DNA of 64,000 bases from Candidatus Harrysmithiimonas galli (GTDB lineage: Bacteria > Bacillota > Bacilli > CAJFEE01). The notes below the pieces were generated by a model, which saw only the letters and a program-made list of their open reading frames with translations, did not search any database and had not been told where the DNA came from. The stretch is from the NCBI GenBank assembly GCA_904373265.1, contig CAJFEE010000003.1, positions 1 through 64,000 of the forward strand, read 5' to 3'. Numbering within the stretch: position 1 is the first letter of the stretch; every line of letters starts with the position of its first letter. The translations under genes and the position numbers were made by a program. Below are positions 8,291-18,541 of the stretch, in pieces.

Positions 8291-10390
8291 TTATTGCTCT
8301 GCCATAGCTTTTTTACGTGAAAGATTAACTCGACCCTGACGGTCTATTTCTGTTACTTTAACCAAAATTTGATCTCCGACTTTTACAACATCCTCAACTT
8401 TAGCTACACGTTCTGGTGCCAGCTCAGAAATATGAACCAGACCATCTTTCCCAGCAAAAATTTCTACAAAACATCCGAATTTTTCAATACGTTTTACCGT
8501 TCCCATATAGACTTGTCCAATTTCAACTTCTCGCACAATATCCTCAATCATAGCTTTTGCCTTTTCAATCATTTGTACATCTGTTGAAGCAATAAAGACT
8601 GTACCATCTTGCTCAATATCAATTTTTACGCCCGTTTCATCAATAATCTGGTTGATCTGTTTCCCACCTGGTCCGATGACATCTCGAATTTTATCCGGCT
8701 TAATGATCATTGAAACAATTTTCGGTGCATAAGGCGACAACTCAGTACGTGGCTCAGAAATAGTCGAAAGCATGTGATCCAAAATATGCATTCGACCGAT
8801 TTTTGCCTGATCTAAAGCTTCTTTTAAAATTTGACGGTTGATGCCGCTAATTTTGATATCCATTTGCAGGGCAGTAATTCCTTTTGCTGTACCTGCAACC
8901 TTGAAATCCATATCACCAAGGTGGTCTTCCATCCCTTGAATATCTGTTAAAATCGTATAATGCTCCCCTTGTGCAATTAACCCCATTGCAATCCCAGCTA
9001 CTGGCGCCTTAATTGGTACACCTGCATCCATCATTGCCATCGTACTTGCACAAATACTAGCTTGGGAAGTTGAACCATTGGACTCTAATACTTCCGCAAC
9101 CAAACGAATCGTATATGGAAATGTTTTTTCATCTGGTAAAATAACCTCCAACGCACGTTCACCCAATGCACCATGACCAATTTCACGACGACCTGGACCA
9201 CGAATCGGACCTGTTTCTCCAACAGAAAACTGTGGAAAATTATAATGATGCATAAATCGCTTAGATTCTTCCAATCCCAACCCGTCAATTACTTGCACAT
9301 CTCCCATAGCACCTAAGGTACATACACTGAGTGCTTGAGTTTGTCCACGGGTAAATAAGCCGGAGCCATGCGTTCTCGGTAACACACCTACCATAGAAGA
9401 CAATGGACGAATTTCATCAACTTTACGACCGTCGGGGCGCACCTTTTCAACGGTAATTAAACGACGAACTTCCTCTTTCACAAGTTTGCTTAAGATTTCA
9501 CCAACTTGCTTCATTTCATCGCTGTCCTCTTCCATACCTTCTTCCAAAAAGATATTTCTGACTTCTTCTTTTACAGCTTGAATGGCTTCTTCACGTGCAT
9601 GTTTTTCTACAACCTGCACGGCTGCATTGATTTTTTCCTCAGACAGTGTGCGAACATGTGCTTCCAATTCTGGATCCAATTCATAAAGTACAACCTCAAG
9701 CTTTTCTTTTCCAACTTGAGCTTGTATTTCTTCTTGAAAAGCAATCAGCTTTTTAATCTCCTCATGACCAAACATAATCGCTTCCAGCATAATCTCTTCA
9801 GGAACTTCCTTTGCACCCGCCTCAACCATATTAATGGCGTCCTTTGTGCCAGCAACGGTTAAATGAATATCACTTCTCTCAGATTCTTCAACATTTGGAT
9901 TAATCACAAATTTTCCATCCACACGACCAACGATTATACCAGCAATCGGTCCTTCAAATGGAATATCGGACACACATAAAGCCAAGGAAGAACCAATCAT
10001 TGCTGCAACTTCACTTGGACAATCTTGATCGACACTTAAGACCATACTGATAACCTGTACTTCATTTCGAAATCCATCTGCAAACAATGGACGAATCGGG
10101 CGATCAATCAAACGGCTTGTTAAAATCGCCTGTTCACTTGGTCGACCTTCTCTTTTAATAAACCCTCCTGGAATTTTTCCAACTGCATATAAACGCTCCT
10201 CATAATTTACGGTTAACGGGAAAAAACCGACATTTTTTGGTTCTTTCGATGCAGTTGCTGTAGATAGTACAACCGTTTCACCATAACGAATCAGAACTGC
10301 ACCATTGGCTTGCTTAGCCAATTGACCCGTTTCAACAATTAACGGTCTCCCTCCTAATTTGGTCGTAAAAACTTGTTTTTCCTGCGTCAT
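8291..10390 (-). CDS. pnp: polynucleotide phosphorylase
   Basis: This 3'-5' phosphorolytic exoribonuclease makes nucleoside diphosphates during mRNA decay. The 699-residue protein shows two RNase PH domains joined by a helical domain, then a KH domain (around [20 protein letters not shown], about 560) and an S1 domain (around [21 protein letters not shown], about 630), the standard order. The sequence is very close to Bacillus PnpA. The start at 10390 has AGGAG seven bases upstream and gives MTQEKQVF, aligning with the Bacillus start; the ATG at 10396 sits too close to the AGGAG. It lies downstream of rpsO, as in many bacteria, but separated by 545 bp with a structured terminator. Confidence 0.97.
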   Translation of the reverse strand: MTQEKQVFTTKLGGRPLIVETGQLAKQANGAVLIRYGETVVLSTATASKEPKNVGFFPLTVNYEERLYAVGKIPGGFIKREGRPSEQAILTSRLIDRPIRPLFADGFRNEVQVISMVLSVDQDCPSEVAAMIGSSLALCVSDIPFEGPIAGIIVGRVDGKFVINPNVEESERSDIHLTVAGTKDAINMVEAGAKEVPEEIMLEAIMFGHEEIKKLIAFQEEIQAQVGKEKLEVVLYELDPELEAHVRTLSEEKINAAVQVVEKHAREEAIQAVKEEVRNIFLEEGMEEDSDEMKQVGEILSKLVKEEVRRLITVEKVRPDGRKVDEIRPLSSMVGVLPRTHGSGLFTRGQTQALSVCTLGAMGDVQVIDGLGLEESKRFMHHYNFPQFSVGETGPIRGPGRREIGHGALGERALEVILPDEKTFPYTIRLVAEVLESNGSTSQASICASTMAMMDAGVPIKAPVAGIAMGLIAQGEHYTILTDIQGMEDHLGDMDFKVAGTAKGITALQMDIKISGINRQILKEALDQAKIGRMHILDHMLSTISEPRTELSPYAPKIVSMIIKPDKIRDVIGPGGKQINQIIDETGVKIDIEQDGTVFIASTDVQMIEKAKAMIEDIVREVEIGQVYMGTVKRIEKFGCFVEIFAGKDGLVHISELAPERVAKVEDVVKVGDQILVKVTEIDRQGRVNLSRKKAMAEQ

Positions 10391-10935
10391 TTTCATACTC
10401 CTCTCATTTTACATCCTTATATGTAAATATATCATTCGTTCCATACTCTTATTATCCCCAAGCCTATCCAATTGTTTTCAATATAAGATGAAATTTTGTT
10501 CAAATTTTTATTGAAAACATGTATGAAACGATCTCATTGATTTCACATTTCAATATACCCAAATGCTATTTTAAATCCATCAATTGTATTGACGCATAAA
10601 CAGACAGGCAATGGGTACATAAAAACACTATATACTTGATATAAAAAAAGAATCTCTGTTCATTTCACACAAAATCTTGTTTATTATGATTTTAATATTT
10701 TACCAACATAAAGCCTAAAAAATAAGAAGCTGTCTGTAATTGGGGAGAGCAACTCGCGAGCCTAAGGCTTCGCCTAGCTTGCCATTACCGCAGGAGTCAG
10801 ACAACTTCTTACAACCTTCTTTAGAAAAATTTCCAAAAAATCTTTCGCTCAACTAGTTTATCCCGAAACTCTCCTCAGGACACTTACCAGATCAAGCAAA
10901 AACGCTTCATCTTTTTCACATAAGTCAATTTAAAA
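10391..10935. other. rpsO-pnp intergenic region
   Basis: This 545-bp gap contains the structured terminator at 10717-10810 and about 320 bp of A/T-rich leader before pnp. A pnp promoter is expected in 10400-10700, but several weak candidates exist and none stands out. Confidence 0.5.
10717..10810 (-). terminator. branched, GC-rich structured terminator or RNA element after rpsO (AGAAGTTGTCT family)
   Basis: In minus-strand RNA AAGAAGTTGTCTG (10810-10798) pairs with CAGACAGCTTCTT (10736-10724) in a 13-bp stem with one G-U pair, followed by ATTTTTT. Inside it GTAAT/ATTAC and GCAA/TTGC can pair, and two mutually exclusive inner hairpins exist: GCGAAGCC with GGCTCGC, and CTAGGC with GCCTTAG. The interior is far more G+C-rich than flanking DNA. 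It can terminate rpsO transcripts, but the elaborate interior suggests more than a plain terminator. Confidence 0.65.
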
Positions 10936-11205
10936 TTAGCGACGCAATCCGAGACGGTTAATCAATTCACGATAACGTGTAATATCTTTATTGCGTAAAT
11001 AAGTCAACAGGTTACGACGACGACCAACCATTTTCAATAAACCACGACGGGAATGATGATCTTTTTTATGTGTGCGTAAATGATCATTTAAAGAATTGAT
11101 TTGTGCCGTTAATACCGCAATTTGTACCTCCGGTGAACCTGTATCACTTTCGTGTGTTTTGTACTCATTAATAATTTGATTTTTACGTTCTTGTGATAAC
11201 GCCAT
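10936..11205 (-). CDS. rpsO: 30S ribosomal protein S15
   Basis: The 89-residue protein has the standard S15 length. It binds the central domain of 16S rRNA and helps nucleate the 30S platform. Hallmarks are [20 protein letters not shown] (about 23-42) and the [21 protein letters not shown] stretch near the middle. AGGAGG lies just before the ATG. It sits between ribF and pnp, the usual place in Firmicutes. Confidence 0.98.
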   Translation of the reverse strand: MALSQERKNQIINEYKTHESDTGSPEVQIAVLTAQINSLNDHLRTHKKDHHSRRGLLKMVGRRRNLLTYLRNKDITRYRELINRLGLRR

Positions 11206-11239
11206 TTTTAAAATCCTCCTATAATTTTTTTATTCACCA

Positions 11240-11275
11240 GAATCCTCGCTTGCGTCGGAGTGTCGCAAAGCCAAG
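11240..11275 (-). promoter_or_regulatory. possible rpsO leader hairpin
   Basis: In minus-strand RNA GCTTTGCG (11271-11264) pairs with CGCAAGC (11254-11248), with one bulge and a nine-base loop, about 45 nt upstream of the rpsO start. S15 often represses its own mRNA through leader structures, and this hairpin is a candidate. No match to a defined S15 leader class can be claimed. Confidence 0.35.
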
Positions 11276-11308
11276 AAAATGGTAACATTCTTACAAAGCA
11301 TACTAAAT

Positions 11309-12274
11309 TTACTGAAAAAAATCAAGCAATACATGATTTTTTTTCGTGAAAAACTCGGCTGCATATTGCTTATCTAACTCTATTTGTTTTTTCAAATCAT
11401 CAATCTGAGTAAATTTCATTTCATCCCGAATTCGGGCAATCCAAAAAACTTCCATTTCTTCTCCATAAATATCTTGCTGAAAATGAAAAAGATGAACTTC
11501 AATTAAAGGTTCTTCCTGACACTTATAAAATGTCGGACGAAATCCGATATTGCATACACCACGATAATATCTCCCCTTTACCGATGCATATACAACATAT
11601 ACACCAGGAGACGGCACAACAAAGTGAGATGGAATGACAAGATTAGCAGTTGGAAAGCCTAAAATCCGACCACGTTGATCTCCAGTTACAACAATTGAGT
11701 AGCTGCTAAACGGTCTTCCCAATAATTCCATCGCCAACACAAATTCCCCAGACAAAATGCATTCCCGAATACGAGTAGAGCTTACCTTTTTATGCATATA
11801 CTGTTCCTCAGTTACAATTGTGTAACCAATATCTCCCAATTGATACTGCTCAATATCAGTAAAATGCCCCTCACCTTTTTGTCCAAAACAGAAGTCAAAG
11901 CCAGCCACCACATGCTTAGCATTTAATTGTTTTAAAATTTTATCAATAAAATCTTGCGGTTTTAACGCAGCAAGCGCTTGTTCAAATCTTAATTCATATA
12001 CTCTTTCAACCCCAAGCTCAGCCATTAATTTATATTTTCTCGCTTTTGGATAAAGTAACTGAGCCTTCTTTTTTGAAAGAATAACACGACTTGGATGCGG
12101 AAAAAAAGTTAAAACACATGGAATCAGTTGCTTTTCTTTTGCTTGATTCACACAAATTTGTATAACCTTTTGATGACCATGATGTACACCATCAAAATTC
12201 CCCATCGCCAAGGCAATCGGCTCATGAAAAGTATGCTCTGCTAACGTTTCCAGACGTATTTCAATAACCTCCAT
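11309..12274 (-). CDS. ribF: bifunctional riboflavin kinase / FAD synthetase
   Basis: The enzyme phosphorylates riboflavin to FMN and adenylates it to FAD. The 321-residue protein has the usual two domains. The N-terminal nucleotidyltransferase domain has the motif GNFDGVHHGHQKVI (about 25-38) and a later SSTRIRE. The C-terminal flavokinase domain has GRILGFPTANL (about 202-212) and GVYVVYA. GGGGG precedes the ATG by five bases. It sits nine bases behind truB, so the two are probably co-transcribed and coupled. Confidence 0.96.
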   Translation of the reverse strand: MEVIEIRLETLAEHTFHEPIALAMGNFDGVHHGHQKVIQICVNQAKEKQLIPCVLTFFPHPSRVILSKKKAQLLYPKARKYKLMAELGVERVYELRFEQALAALKPQDFIDKILKQLNAKHVVAGFDFCFGQKGEGHFTDIEQYQLGDIGYTIVTEEQYMHKKVSSTRIRECILSGEFVLAMELLGRPFSSYSIVVTGDQRGRILGFPTANLVIPSHFVVPSPGVYVVYASVKGRYYRGVCNIGFRPTFYKCQEEPLIEVHLFHFQQDIYGEEMEVFWIARIRDEMKFTQIDDLKKQIELDKQYAAEFFTKKNHVLLDFFQ

Positions 12275-12283
12275 GTTTTCCCC

Positions 12284-13207
12284 CTAATCCTCAGCCTCGT
12301 TCATACTAATAAAAACACGGACGGGCTGATAGAAATGATTCTCAGCTGGTTGGTATACTGCATAAACTTTTTTATTTTCATCAAAAATTCCGATCCACTT
12401 CTCATTCCGAAAAGATTCTGGTAACTGAATTTTTCTTCCATTTTTCACATCGGAAATAACAGCTATATCTACAATTGCTTGCGGTAAATGCCCTATTCCT
12501 TTTTCCATTGGAAACAATAACTGTTCAATTTTCTGTTTTTGTGCGGCTTGTTCAATTTCTTCCAGCGTGATACACTCATTCCATGTAAAACCACCAGATT
12601 TGGTTCTTTTTAACTTTGTCATATGTGCTGGATATCCCAGTATTTTTCCAATGTCAACTGCCAATGTTCGAATATATGTACCCTTACTGCATTTCACCCG
12701 AAAAGTAAAGTTTATTTCTGTTCCAGTAAAAATATCCTCCTGGCTTAGCAACTCAATTTCGTATATATGCACCGTTCGAACAGGTCTTTGAACTTCTTGT
12801 CCTTTACGCGCATATTCATAAAGTTTTTTTCCGTTCACTTTGACGGCTGAATACATCGGGGGAACTTGACGATACTCGCCAACAAATGATTGCAAAGCTT
12901 CTTGAATTTGCATATACGTATATTTTTTTTCTGACAAATCTTGGGCAATGATCTCTCCACCAGCATCCTCAGTCGTTGTAGCGGTTCCAATATTTACTGT
13001 GCAAATATATTCCTTATCACATTCAGTTAAAAATTGAACAACACGTGTTGCCCGTCCAATACAAATGGGTAAGACACCGGATACATCCGGATCCAATGTT
13101 CCTGTATGACCGATTTTCTTTGTCTTTAAAATTTTTCTCATACGCATGACTACATCATGACTCGTTAAACCACTCGGTTTAAAAATGGGTAGAATCCCTG
13201 TATACAA
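12284..13207 (-). CDS. truB: tRNA pseudouridine-55 synthase
   Basis: The enzyme converts U55 in the T-loop of tRNAs to pseudouridine. The catalytic motif GHTGTLDPDVSGVLPICIGRA carries the nucleophilic aspartate of GTLDP (about 35-40), and KTKKIGHTG precedes it. I chose a TTG start at 13207: GGAGG lies seven bases before it, whereas the ATG at 13213 is only one base from that GGAGG. The TTG start gives a protein beginning (M)YTGILPIFKPSG, which lines up with Bacillus TruB. About 307 residues, between rbfA and ribF as in Bacillus. Confidence 0.94.
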   Translation of the reverse strand: MYTGILPIFKPSGLTSHDVVMRMRKILKTKKIGHTGTLDPDVSGVLPICIGRATRVVQFLTECDKEYICTVNIGTATTTEDAGGEIIAQDLSEKKYTYMQIQEALQSFVGEYRQVPPMYSAVKVNGKKLYEYARKGQEVQRPVRTVHIYEIELLSQEDIFTGTEINFTFRVKCSKGTYIRTLAVDIGKILGYPAHMTKLKRTKSGGFTWNECITLEEIEQAAQKQKIEQLLFPMEKGIGHLPQAIVDIAVISDVKNGRKIQLPESFRNEKWIGIFDENKKVYAVYQPAENHFYQPVRVFISMNEAED

Positions 13208-13234
13208 GCTCATTCCTCCACTTATATCCTTTGG

Positions 13235-13576
13235 TTATTCTTGGTTTAGCTCTTTTAATAAACTTTCAATTCGATTTCCATAGGCAATAGATGAATCAAT
13301 CTCAAACTTAATTTCAGGTGTTATGCGTAGACGAATCCGGCTGCCGATTTCAGAACGAATAAATCCGGACGCACGCTCAAGTCCTTTTAATGTATCTTGC
13401 TCAGCTTTCTGATCTCCAAGTACAGAGATATAAACCATTGCTGTCTGTAAATCGCCTGTAACCTCTACATCAGTAATTGTCACAAAACCAATACGCGGAT
13501 CTTTTAATTTTCTACTGATAATATCTGTCAATTCCTTTTTCATTTGTTCCGCAACACGATCTGCACGAACATTCAT
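13235..13576 (-). CDS. rbfA: ribosome-binding factor A
   Basis: This is a small KH-like protein that binds immature 30S subunits and helps 16S rRNA 5'-end maturation. The 113-residue protein shows the family stretch [20 protein letters not shown] near the N-terminus and [18 protein letters not shown] later. The ATG at 13576 follows AGAGGTG by about five bases and matches the Bacillus start; the upstream ATG at 13594 has no such site. It is located between infB and truB. Confidence 0.95.
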   Translation of the reverse strand: MNVRADRVAEQMKKELTDIISRKLKDPRIGFVTITDVEVTGDLQTAMVYISVLGDQKAEQDTLKGLERASGFIRSEIGSRIRLRITPEIKFEIDSSIAYGNRIESLLKELNQE

Positions 13577-13610
13577 ATTTTCACCTCTATTCATGCCAAA
13601 AAGGTTTACC

Positions 13611-16001
13611 TTAAGATTTTTTCACTGTACGCTCTACCTCTTCCATAACATAGGCCTCAATGGTATCCCCTTCTTTAATATCATTATAATTTTGAATGGT
13701 AATTCCACATTCATATCCCTTCATGACCTCTTTTACATCATCTTTAAAACGCTTTAAAGCTTCAATTTTTCCGTCATAGAGAATAACGCTGTCACGAAGC
13801 AATCGAACAGAACTATCACGGGTAATTTTTCCTTCCGTTACAAAGGAGCCAGCAATGGTACCAATTTTAGATACTTTAAATGTTTGTCGCACCTCTGCCT
13901 GTCCGATCACCTTTTCTTCATATTCAGGATCAAGCATTCCCTGCATTGCTGCTTCCATTTCTTCAATGGCTTTATAAATAATCGTATGCAGACGAATATC
14001 CACCTGTTCACGCTCTGCAGTACTTCGCGCATTGCCATCTGGACGAACATTAAAACCGATTACAATGGCATTAGAAGCAGAGGCCAAAATAATATCTGAT
14101 TCAGTAATTGCACCGACACCTGTATGAATAATTTTAATCTTTACACCCTCTACTTCAATTTTTTGTAAAGAACCAGCAACAGCTTCAGCAGAGCCTTGTA
14201 CATCGGCCTTTACAACAACATTAATTTCTTTGACATCGCCTTCTTTAATTTGATTAAACAAATCTTCAAGAGAAATTTTTACATTTTCTCCACGATGCTC
14301 TGCAACGGCTTTTTGCAAACGAGCTTCTCCAATCTGACGCGCCTTTTTCTCATCTGGGAATACTTGAAAACGATCACCAGCTTGCGGTACATCACTGAGT
14401 CCAGTAATTTCTACTGGCATGGAAGGTGGTGCTTCTTTTACACGACGACCAATATCATTTACCATTGCCCGAACTTTCCCAAATGTAGTTCCGACAACAA
14501 TCGGGTCACCCACTTTTAATGTCCCATTTTGTACCAATAAAGTCGCAACAGAACCTTTTCCTTTATCCCGATGAGCTTCAACGACAGTTCCCAATGCCAT
14601 CCGTTTAGGGTTGGCTTTTAATTCAGCAACCTCCGCGACCAATAAAATCATCTCTAAAAGCGTATCAATATTTTGATGGAATTTCGCAGATATTTCTACA
14701 AAAATGGTATCCCCGCCCCAATCTTCTGGAATAAGCCCATGCTCTGTTAATTCTTGTTTGACACGATCAGGATTTGCACCTGGTCGATCAATTTTATTTA
14801 CAGCAACAATAATGGGTACATCCGCTGCTTTTGCATGATTAATCGCTTCAATAGTCTGTGGCATAACACCATCATCTGCTGCAACAACGAGAATGGTGAT
14901 ATCGGTTACCTTTGCTCCACGTGCACGCATTGTTGTAAATGCTGCGTGACCTGGCGTATCCAAAAACGTAATTTGTTTTCCGTCAATCTCTACCTGATAA
15001 GCCCCAATGTGCTGAGTAATTCCACCAGCTTCACCTTCTGTAACTTTCGTGTCACGAATCGAATCTAACAATGTTGTTTTTCCATGGTCAACATGTCCCA
15101 TAATGGTAACAACTGGAGGGCGCTCTACCAAATCCTCTTCTGGATCATTGATTTCATAATCCTCAAAAATAGACTCATCCACATGAATATATTCTTCCAC
15201 TTCTACACCATAATCATCACAAATCAGTTCAATTGCATCTTTATCCAGATTCTGGTTTTTGGTTGCTACAATCCCTACCATAAACAGCTTTTTTATGACT
15301 TCTGAAGCTTCACGATGTAAGCGCATAGCCAGTTCGCCGACCGTAAGCGTCCCTTCAAATACAATTTTTTTTGGAAGCTCCATGACACGAGGGGGCTGTG
15401 TCTGTTTTTGATTTTGTTTTTTCTTTATTTTTTTATTATTTTTATTGCTACCAAAACGATTTCGCTCATTTTTAGCAAAAGTTTTGTTGCCTTGATTTGT
15501 TTTTTTATCGTTATAACCTGAATTGCTTCCAAGAGCGTCTGTTGAATTTCGAACTTGACCAGAAGTTGGATTCTGTACCTTTGTCACAGGATTGGATTTT
15601 CGTACTGTTGACTGATGATTTTGTTGTCCACGTGTTTTGCTTTGATTTTGAACAAGTGTACGGTTTTGCGCTGATGTCGAATGCTGTTTTTTACTTTTAT
15701 TCACATGATTTTCAGAGCGTTCACCGCCGTGTTTAGATGATTGGATTTCTTTTTTATCCAATGATAAAACAGAATTAGACTTTCTATTTATGGTATTATT
15801 CCGTTCTTTCAACACTTTTGTCTCTTTCTTTTCCTGTGCCCCTGGGCTTTTTAACATTTTTTCTAACCTTTGCGCCTGCTCCTCTGTAATTGTTGTCATA
15901 TGATTTTTCACTGGTATATCGAGTGTTTTCATTATCTCAATTACTTGTTTACTGGCCATGTTATGGTTTTTCGCAAATTCATGTACACGCATTTTACCCA
16001 T
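13611..16001 (-). CDS. infB: translation initiation factor IF-2
   Basis: This GTPase places initiator tRNA on the 30S subunit. The 796-residue protein begins [11 protein letters not shown], an IF2 N-terminal domain, then a long K/N/Q/S-rich linker (about 50-200), then a second IF2N domain. The GTPase domain starts near residue 300 with [20 protein letters not shown] and NKID, followed by the C-terminal domains. The ATG at 16001 has GGAGG eight bases upstream. It is preceded by the rnpM and L7Ae-like genes and followed by rbfA. Confidence 0.98.
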   Translation of the reverse strand: MGKMRVHEFAKNHNMASKQVIEIMKTLDIPVKNHMTTITEEQAQRLEKMLKSPGAQEKKETKVLKERNNTINRKSNSVLSLDKKEIQSSKHGGERSENHVNKSKKQHSTSAQNRTLVQNQSKTRGQQNHQSTVRKSNPVTKVQNPTSGQVRNSTDALGSNSGYNDKKTNQGNKTFAKNERNRFGSNKNNKKIKKKQNQKQTQPPRVMELPKKIVFEGTLTVGELAMRLHREASEVIKKLFMVGIVATKNQNLDKDAIELICDDYGVEVEEYIHVDESIFEDYEINDPEEDLVERPPVVTIMGHVDHGKTTLLDSIRDTKVTEGEAGGITQHIGAYQVEIDGKQITFLDTPGHAAFTTMRARGAKVTDITILVVAADDGVMPQTIEAINHAKAADVPIIVAVNKIDRPGANPDRVKQELTEHGLIPEDWGGDTIFVEISAKFHQNIDTLLEMILLVAEVAELKANPKRMALGTVVEAHRDKGKGSVATLLVQNGTLKVGDPIVVGTTFGKVRAMVNDIGRRVKEAPPSMPVEITGLSDVPQAGDRFQVFPDEKKARQIGEARLQKAVAEHRGENVKISLEDLFNQIKEGDVKEINVVVKADVQGSAEAVAGSLQKIEVEGVKIKIIHTGVGAITESDIILASASNAIVIGFNVRPDGNARSTAEREQVDIRLHTIIYKAIEEMEAAMQGMLDPEYEEKVIGQAEVRQTFKVSKIGTIAGSFVTEGKITRDSSVRLLRDSVILYDGKIEALKRFKDDVKEVMKGYECGITIQNYNDIKEGDTIEAYVMEEVERTVKKS

Positions 16002-16034
16002 AAGCCTCACCTCCAAATTTATTTCCTTTCATTT

Positions 16035-16340
16035 TTATATATAAGTCATGAGTTTTTTCGTAAAACCGCTGTCACAAACAGCAATCACAACGCGTTCATC
16101 TTTCCCAATCGCATTCCCGAGAATTACCCGATGATCCCCAATAATGACCGGAACTTGATAGAAACAACATTTATTTTGAATTTTTTTCTTTGTCCCTTCT
16201 GATGCATCCCCAGCCAAAATAACACATTTTGCACGGTTGTTTTTAATTTCCTGAACGGACAATTCTTCTCCAGAAACAATTTTCCCTGCACGCATAGCCA
16301 GACCAAGTAGCCCATAAAATTTTTCTTTATTTTTGATCAT
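16035..16340 (-). CDS. rplGA: L7Ae/L30e-family ribosomal-type protein (YlxQ-like)
   Basis: The 101-residue protein has an L7Ae-type RNA-binding fold. The motif FYGLLGLAMRAGKIVSGEELSV near the N-terminus is typical of the YlxQ group, which binds kink-turn RNA. The ATG at 16340 lies inside the end of the preceding gene (14-bp overlap), implying translational coupling; the upstream ATG at 16364 has no ribosome binding site and would add residues not seen in relatives. Its position between rnpM and infB is the classical one. Confidence 0.88.
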   Translation of the reverse strand: MIKNKEKFYGLLGLAMRAGKIVSGEELSVQEIKNNRAKCVILAGDASEGTKKKIQNKCCFYQVPVIIGDHRVILGNAIGKDERVVIAVCDSGFTKKLMTYI

Positions 16341-16614
16341 GGAATAACTTCTCTCTTTCCACATAACGAATCATTTCATCATAGATTTCATCCGGCACTT
16401 TTATATCCAAATGTCGGTCCAAAATATGTTTTTTCTTGGCCTGCAAAATGTTCTCAGTCACTTTGCTAATATAAGCACCTCTTCCGGATTTTTTGCCCGT
16501 TAAGTCGACAAAAACTTCTCCCTCTTTTGTGCGTACAACACGAAGCAGATTTTTTTTCGGATGCATTTCATTGGATGCAACGCATTTACGCATCGGGATT
16601 TTTCTTTTTTGCAT
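16327..16614 (-). CDS. rnpM: YlxR/RnpM RNA-binding protein
   Basis: The 95-residue basic protein starts MQKRKIPMRKCVASNEM and carries the family core VRTKEGEVFVDLTGKKSGRGAYISK. Family members bind RNA, and in Bacillus the protein has been linked to RNase P modulation and transcriptional effects. GGGAG lies five bases before the ATG. It follows nusA directly and overlaps the next gene. Function is assigned by family and gene order. Confidence 0.9.
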   Translation of the reverse strand: MQKRKIPMRKCVASNEMHPKKNLLRVVRTKEGEVFVDLTGKKSGRGAYISKVTENILQAKKKHILDRHLDIKVPDEIYDEMIRYVEREKLFHDQK

Positions 16615-16648
16615 AAATACTCCCTCCTAAAAAATCTTAATATTGATC

Positions 16649-17764
16649 TTATAAAAAATCATAATCGTCCAACGGAACATTTAATGATTCTTCTTGCTTT
16701 GGTATATCTACTTCTGTAAACAGACCCAATTCTTCAGCCTCAGATTGCGATTTAATATCAATTTTCCATCCCGTTAATTTAGCAGCAAGTCGAGCATTTT
16801 GTCCTTTTTTTCCAATTGCCAGCGATAATTGATGATCTGGTACGACTACCAAAGTAGACTTTTCATCTTCATTCATTTCTACTTTCAAAGCTTCTGCTGG
16901 TGAAAGCGCATTGGAAACAAAAATAATCGGATCCTCTGACCACTCAACCACATCAATTTTCTCACCCTTTAATTCATTGACAATTGCTTGTACTCGTGCA
17001 CCTTTTGCACCTACGCATGTCCCAACCGGGTCAATGTTTGGATCAACAGCATAAACGGAGATTTTTGAACGATCTCCCGCCTCACGAGCAACCGATTTAA
17101 TTTCTACAATCCCTTCATAAATTTCTGGAACTTCAAGCTCAAACAATCGTTTTAACAGTCCGGGATGTGTACGGGAAACAAAAATCTGTGGACCTTTGGA
17201 CGTTTTCTCAACTTTTGTTAAAAATACCTTAATTCGGTCATGTGGCCGAAAACTTTCATTTGGCATCTGCTCAGCTGGAGGCAAAATAGCTTCTATATTT
17301 CCAAGATTTACATAAATATAACGCGGATCTTGACGTTGAACGATTCCCGTCATAATATCTGATTCATGGTCAATGTATTTTGCATAAATAATACCACGTT
17401 CAGCCTCTCGTACACGCTGTGTGACCACTTGCTTTGCTGCTGTTGCCGCAACACGCCCAAAATTTTTCGGGGTTACTTCCTCTTCATATATATCTCCGAG
17501 CATATAGTGTGGATTTTTTTTCAGTGCGTCCTCTAAAGCAATCTCTAAACGATTATCGTATACTTCCTCAACAACTTCTTTTCTTGCAAATACACGAATG
17601 TCACCTGTATCTGGATTTAAATCAACCCGAACGTTTTGTGCTTGATTAAAATTCTTTTTATAAGCTGAAATCATCGCTGTTTCAATGGCTTCAATAATAA
17701 TATCCCGGCTGATTCCTTTCTCCTTTTCTAGGCATAACAATGCATCCATGAATTCTGCATTCAT
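16649..17764 (-). CDS. nusA: transcription elongation/termination factor NusA
   Basis: It binds RNA polymerase and controls pausing, termination and antitermination. The 371-residue length equals Bacillus NusA. It has an N-terminal polymerase-binding domain (LEKEKGISRDIIIEAIE), then S1 (about 135-200), KH1 (around PVGTCVGAKGARVQAIVNEL) and KH2 (around LAIGKKGQNARLAAKLTGW). The ATG at 17764 is used because GGAGG precedes it and the N-terminus MNAEFMDAL aligns with relatives; the longer frame to 17809 would overlap rimP. The gap to rimP is 17 bp. Confidence 0.97.
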   Translation of the reverse strand: MNAEFMDALLCLEKEKGISRDIIIEAIETAMISAYKKNFNQAQNVRVDLNPDTGDIRVFARKEVVEEVYDNRLEIALEDALKKNPHYMLGDIYEEEVTPKNFGRVAATAAKQVVTQRVREAERGIIYAKYIDHESDIMTGIVQRQDPRYIYVNLGNIEAILPPAEQMPNESFRPHDRIKVFLTKVEKTSKGPQIFVSRTHPGLLKRLFELEVPEIYEGIVEIKSVAREAGDRSKISVYAVDPNIDPVGTCVGAKGARVQAIVNELKGEKIDVVEWSEDPIIFVSNALSPAEALKVEMNEDEKSTLVVVPDHQLSLAIGKKGQNARLAAKLTGWKIDIKSQSEAEELGLFTEVDIPKQEESLNVPLDDYDFL

Positions 17765-17781
17765 CTTTGTCGACTCCTCCT

Positions 17782-18255
17782 TTAAGCGAATAAAATAGCC
17801 AAACGACAAGCTGCAATCTTGTCATATGGAATCGTAGTTTCTGTTTTTCTTGTTTTTTCAGTCACCAGTAATGTGATTTTATTTTCTTCAAAAGAAAGCA
17901 AAATTCCTTCATAAGACTTTACACCGTTTAATGGCTCATACAGTGTAACAAAAATATTTTTTCCAATTGATTTGATATAATCTTCTTTTTTCTTTAATGG
18001 TCGCTCAGCTCCTGGAGAAGAAACTTCTAAAATATACTCCTGTGCAATTGGATCAACAACATCAAGCATTTCGCTGATTTTCTCACTAACAATCCCACAT
18101 GTATCCAAATCAATACCGTTTTCTTGATCAACATAGACACGCAAAAAATAATTTGGACCTTCCTTAACAAACTCTACATCAACCAATTCCACATGCAATG
18201 GCTCTACAATCGGCAAAATATGCTCATGAACAATTTCAACAATTCTTTTTGACAT
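17782..18255 (-). CDS. rimP: ribosome maturation factor RimP
   Basis: The protein assists 30S subunit assembly. At 157 residues it closely matches Bacillus YlxS, including VELVDVEFVKEGPNYFLRVY (about 23-42) and EVSSPGAERPLKKK. The ATG at 18255 gives MSKRIVEIV, which aligns with the Bacillus start, and GGGAGG lies upstream; the ATG at 18285 has no ribosome binding site. It is the first gene of the rimP-nusA-rnpM-infB-rbfA-truB-ribF run. Confidence 0.95.
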   Translation of the reverse strand: MSKRIVEIVHEHILPIVEPLHVELVDVEFVKEGPNYFLRVYVDQENGIDLDTCGIVSEKISEMLDVVDPIAQEYILEVSSPGAERPLKKKEDYIKSIGKNIFVTLYEPLNGVKSYEGILLSFEENKITLLVTEKTRKTETTIPYDKIAACRLAILFA

Positions 18256-18315
18256 ATGTTTCACAGACCTCCCACATTTTTTCAAATTTTTTCAATCTGG
18301 TATTTTTGACTTTTT

Positions 18316-18498
18316 AGAAGCTGGAACAAAGCAAATCTTTAGGAATCCGAAAACACACAGAAATACGATTCTATTTCCCATCATACAAATCGCCATAAGT
18401 TTCATAATCATAATTTCCCTTAAAATTGTGAAAATAATTGATTTTTTATGATAAAAACAAACCTTTTTTGAAAAACATCATTCTTGATCCCAGCTTCT
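18316..18498. repeat. 183-bp element with 9-bp terminal inverted repeat (GCTGGAACA type)
   Basis: AGAAGCTGG at 18316-18324 is complementary to CCAGCTTCT at 18490-18498. The ends read AGAAGCTGGAACAAA and GATCCCAGCTTCT, very like the ends of the element at 274-339 (AGAGGCTGGAACATA and GTCCCAGCCTCT). The interior is A/T-rich and has no gene. There is no T-run after either arm, so a simple terminator is unlikely. It could be a small mobile non-coding repeat or a structured leader of rimP. Confidence 0.5.
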
Positions 18499-18505
18499 GT
18501 ATATT

Positions 18506-18541
18506 GCATAAAAGAAAGAGTGGGTCACCCCCACTCTTTCT
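18506..18541 (-). terminator. terminator of polC
   Basis: In minus-strand RNA AGAAAGAGTGGG pairs with CCCACTCTTTCT in a 12-bp stem with a short GGTGA-type loop, followed by TTTTA. It lies about 110 nt beyond the polC stop. Confidence 0.85.
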
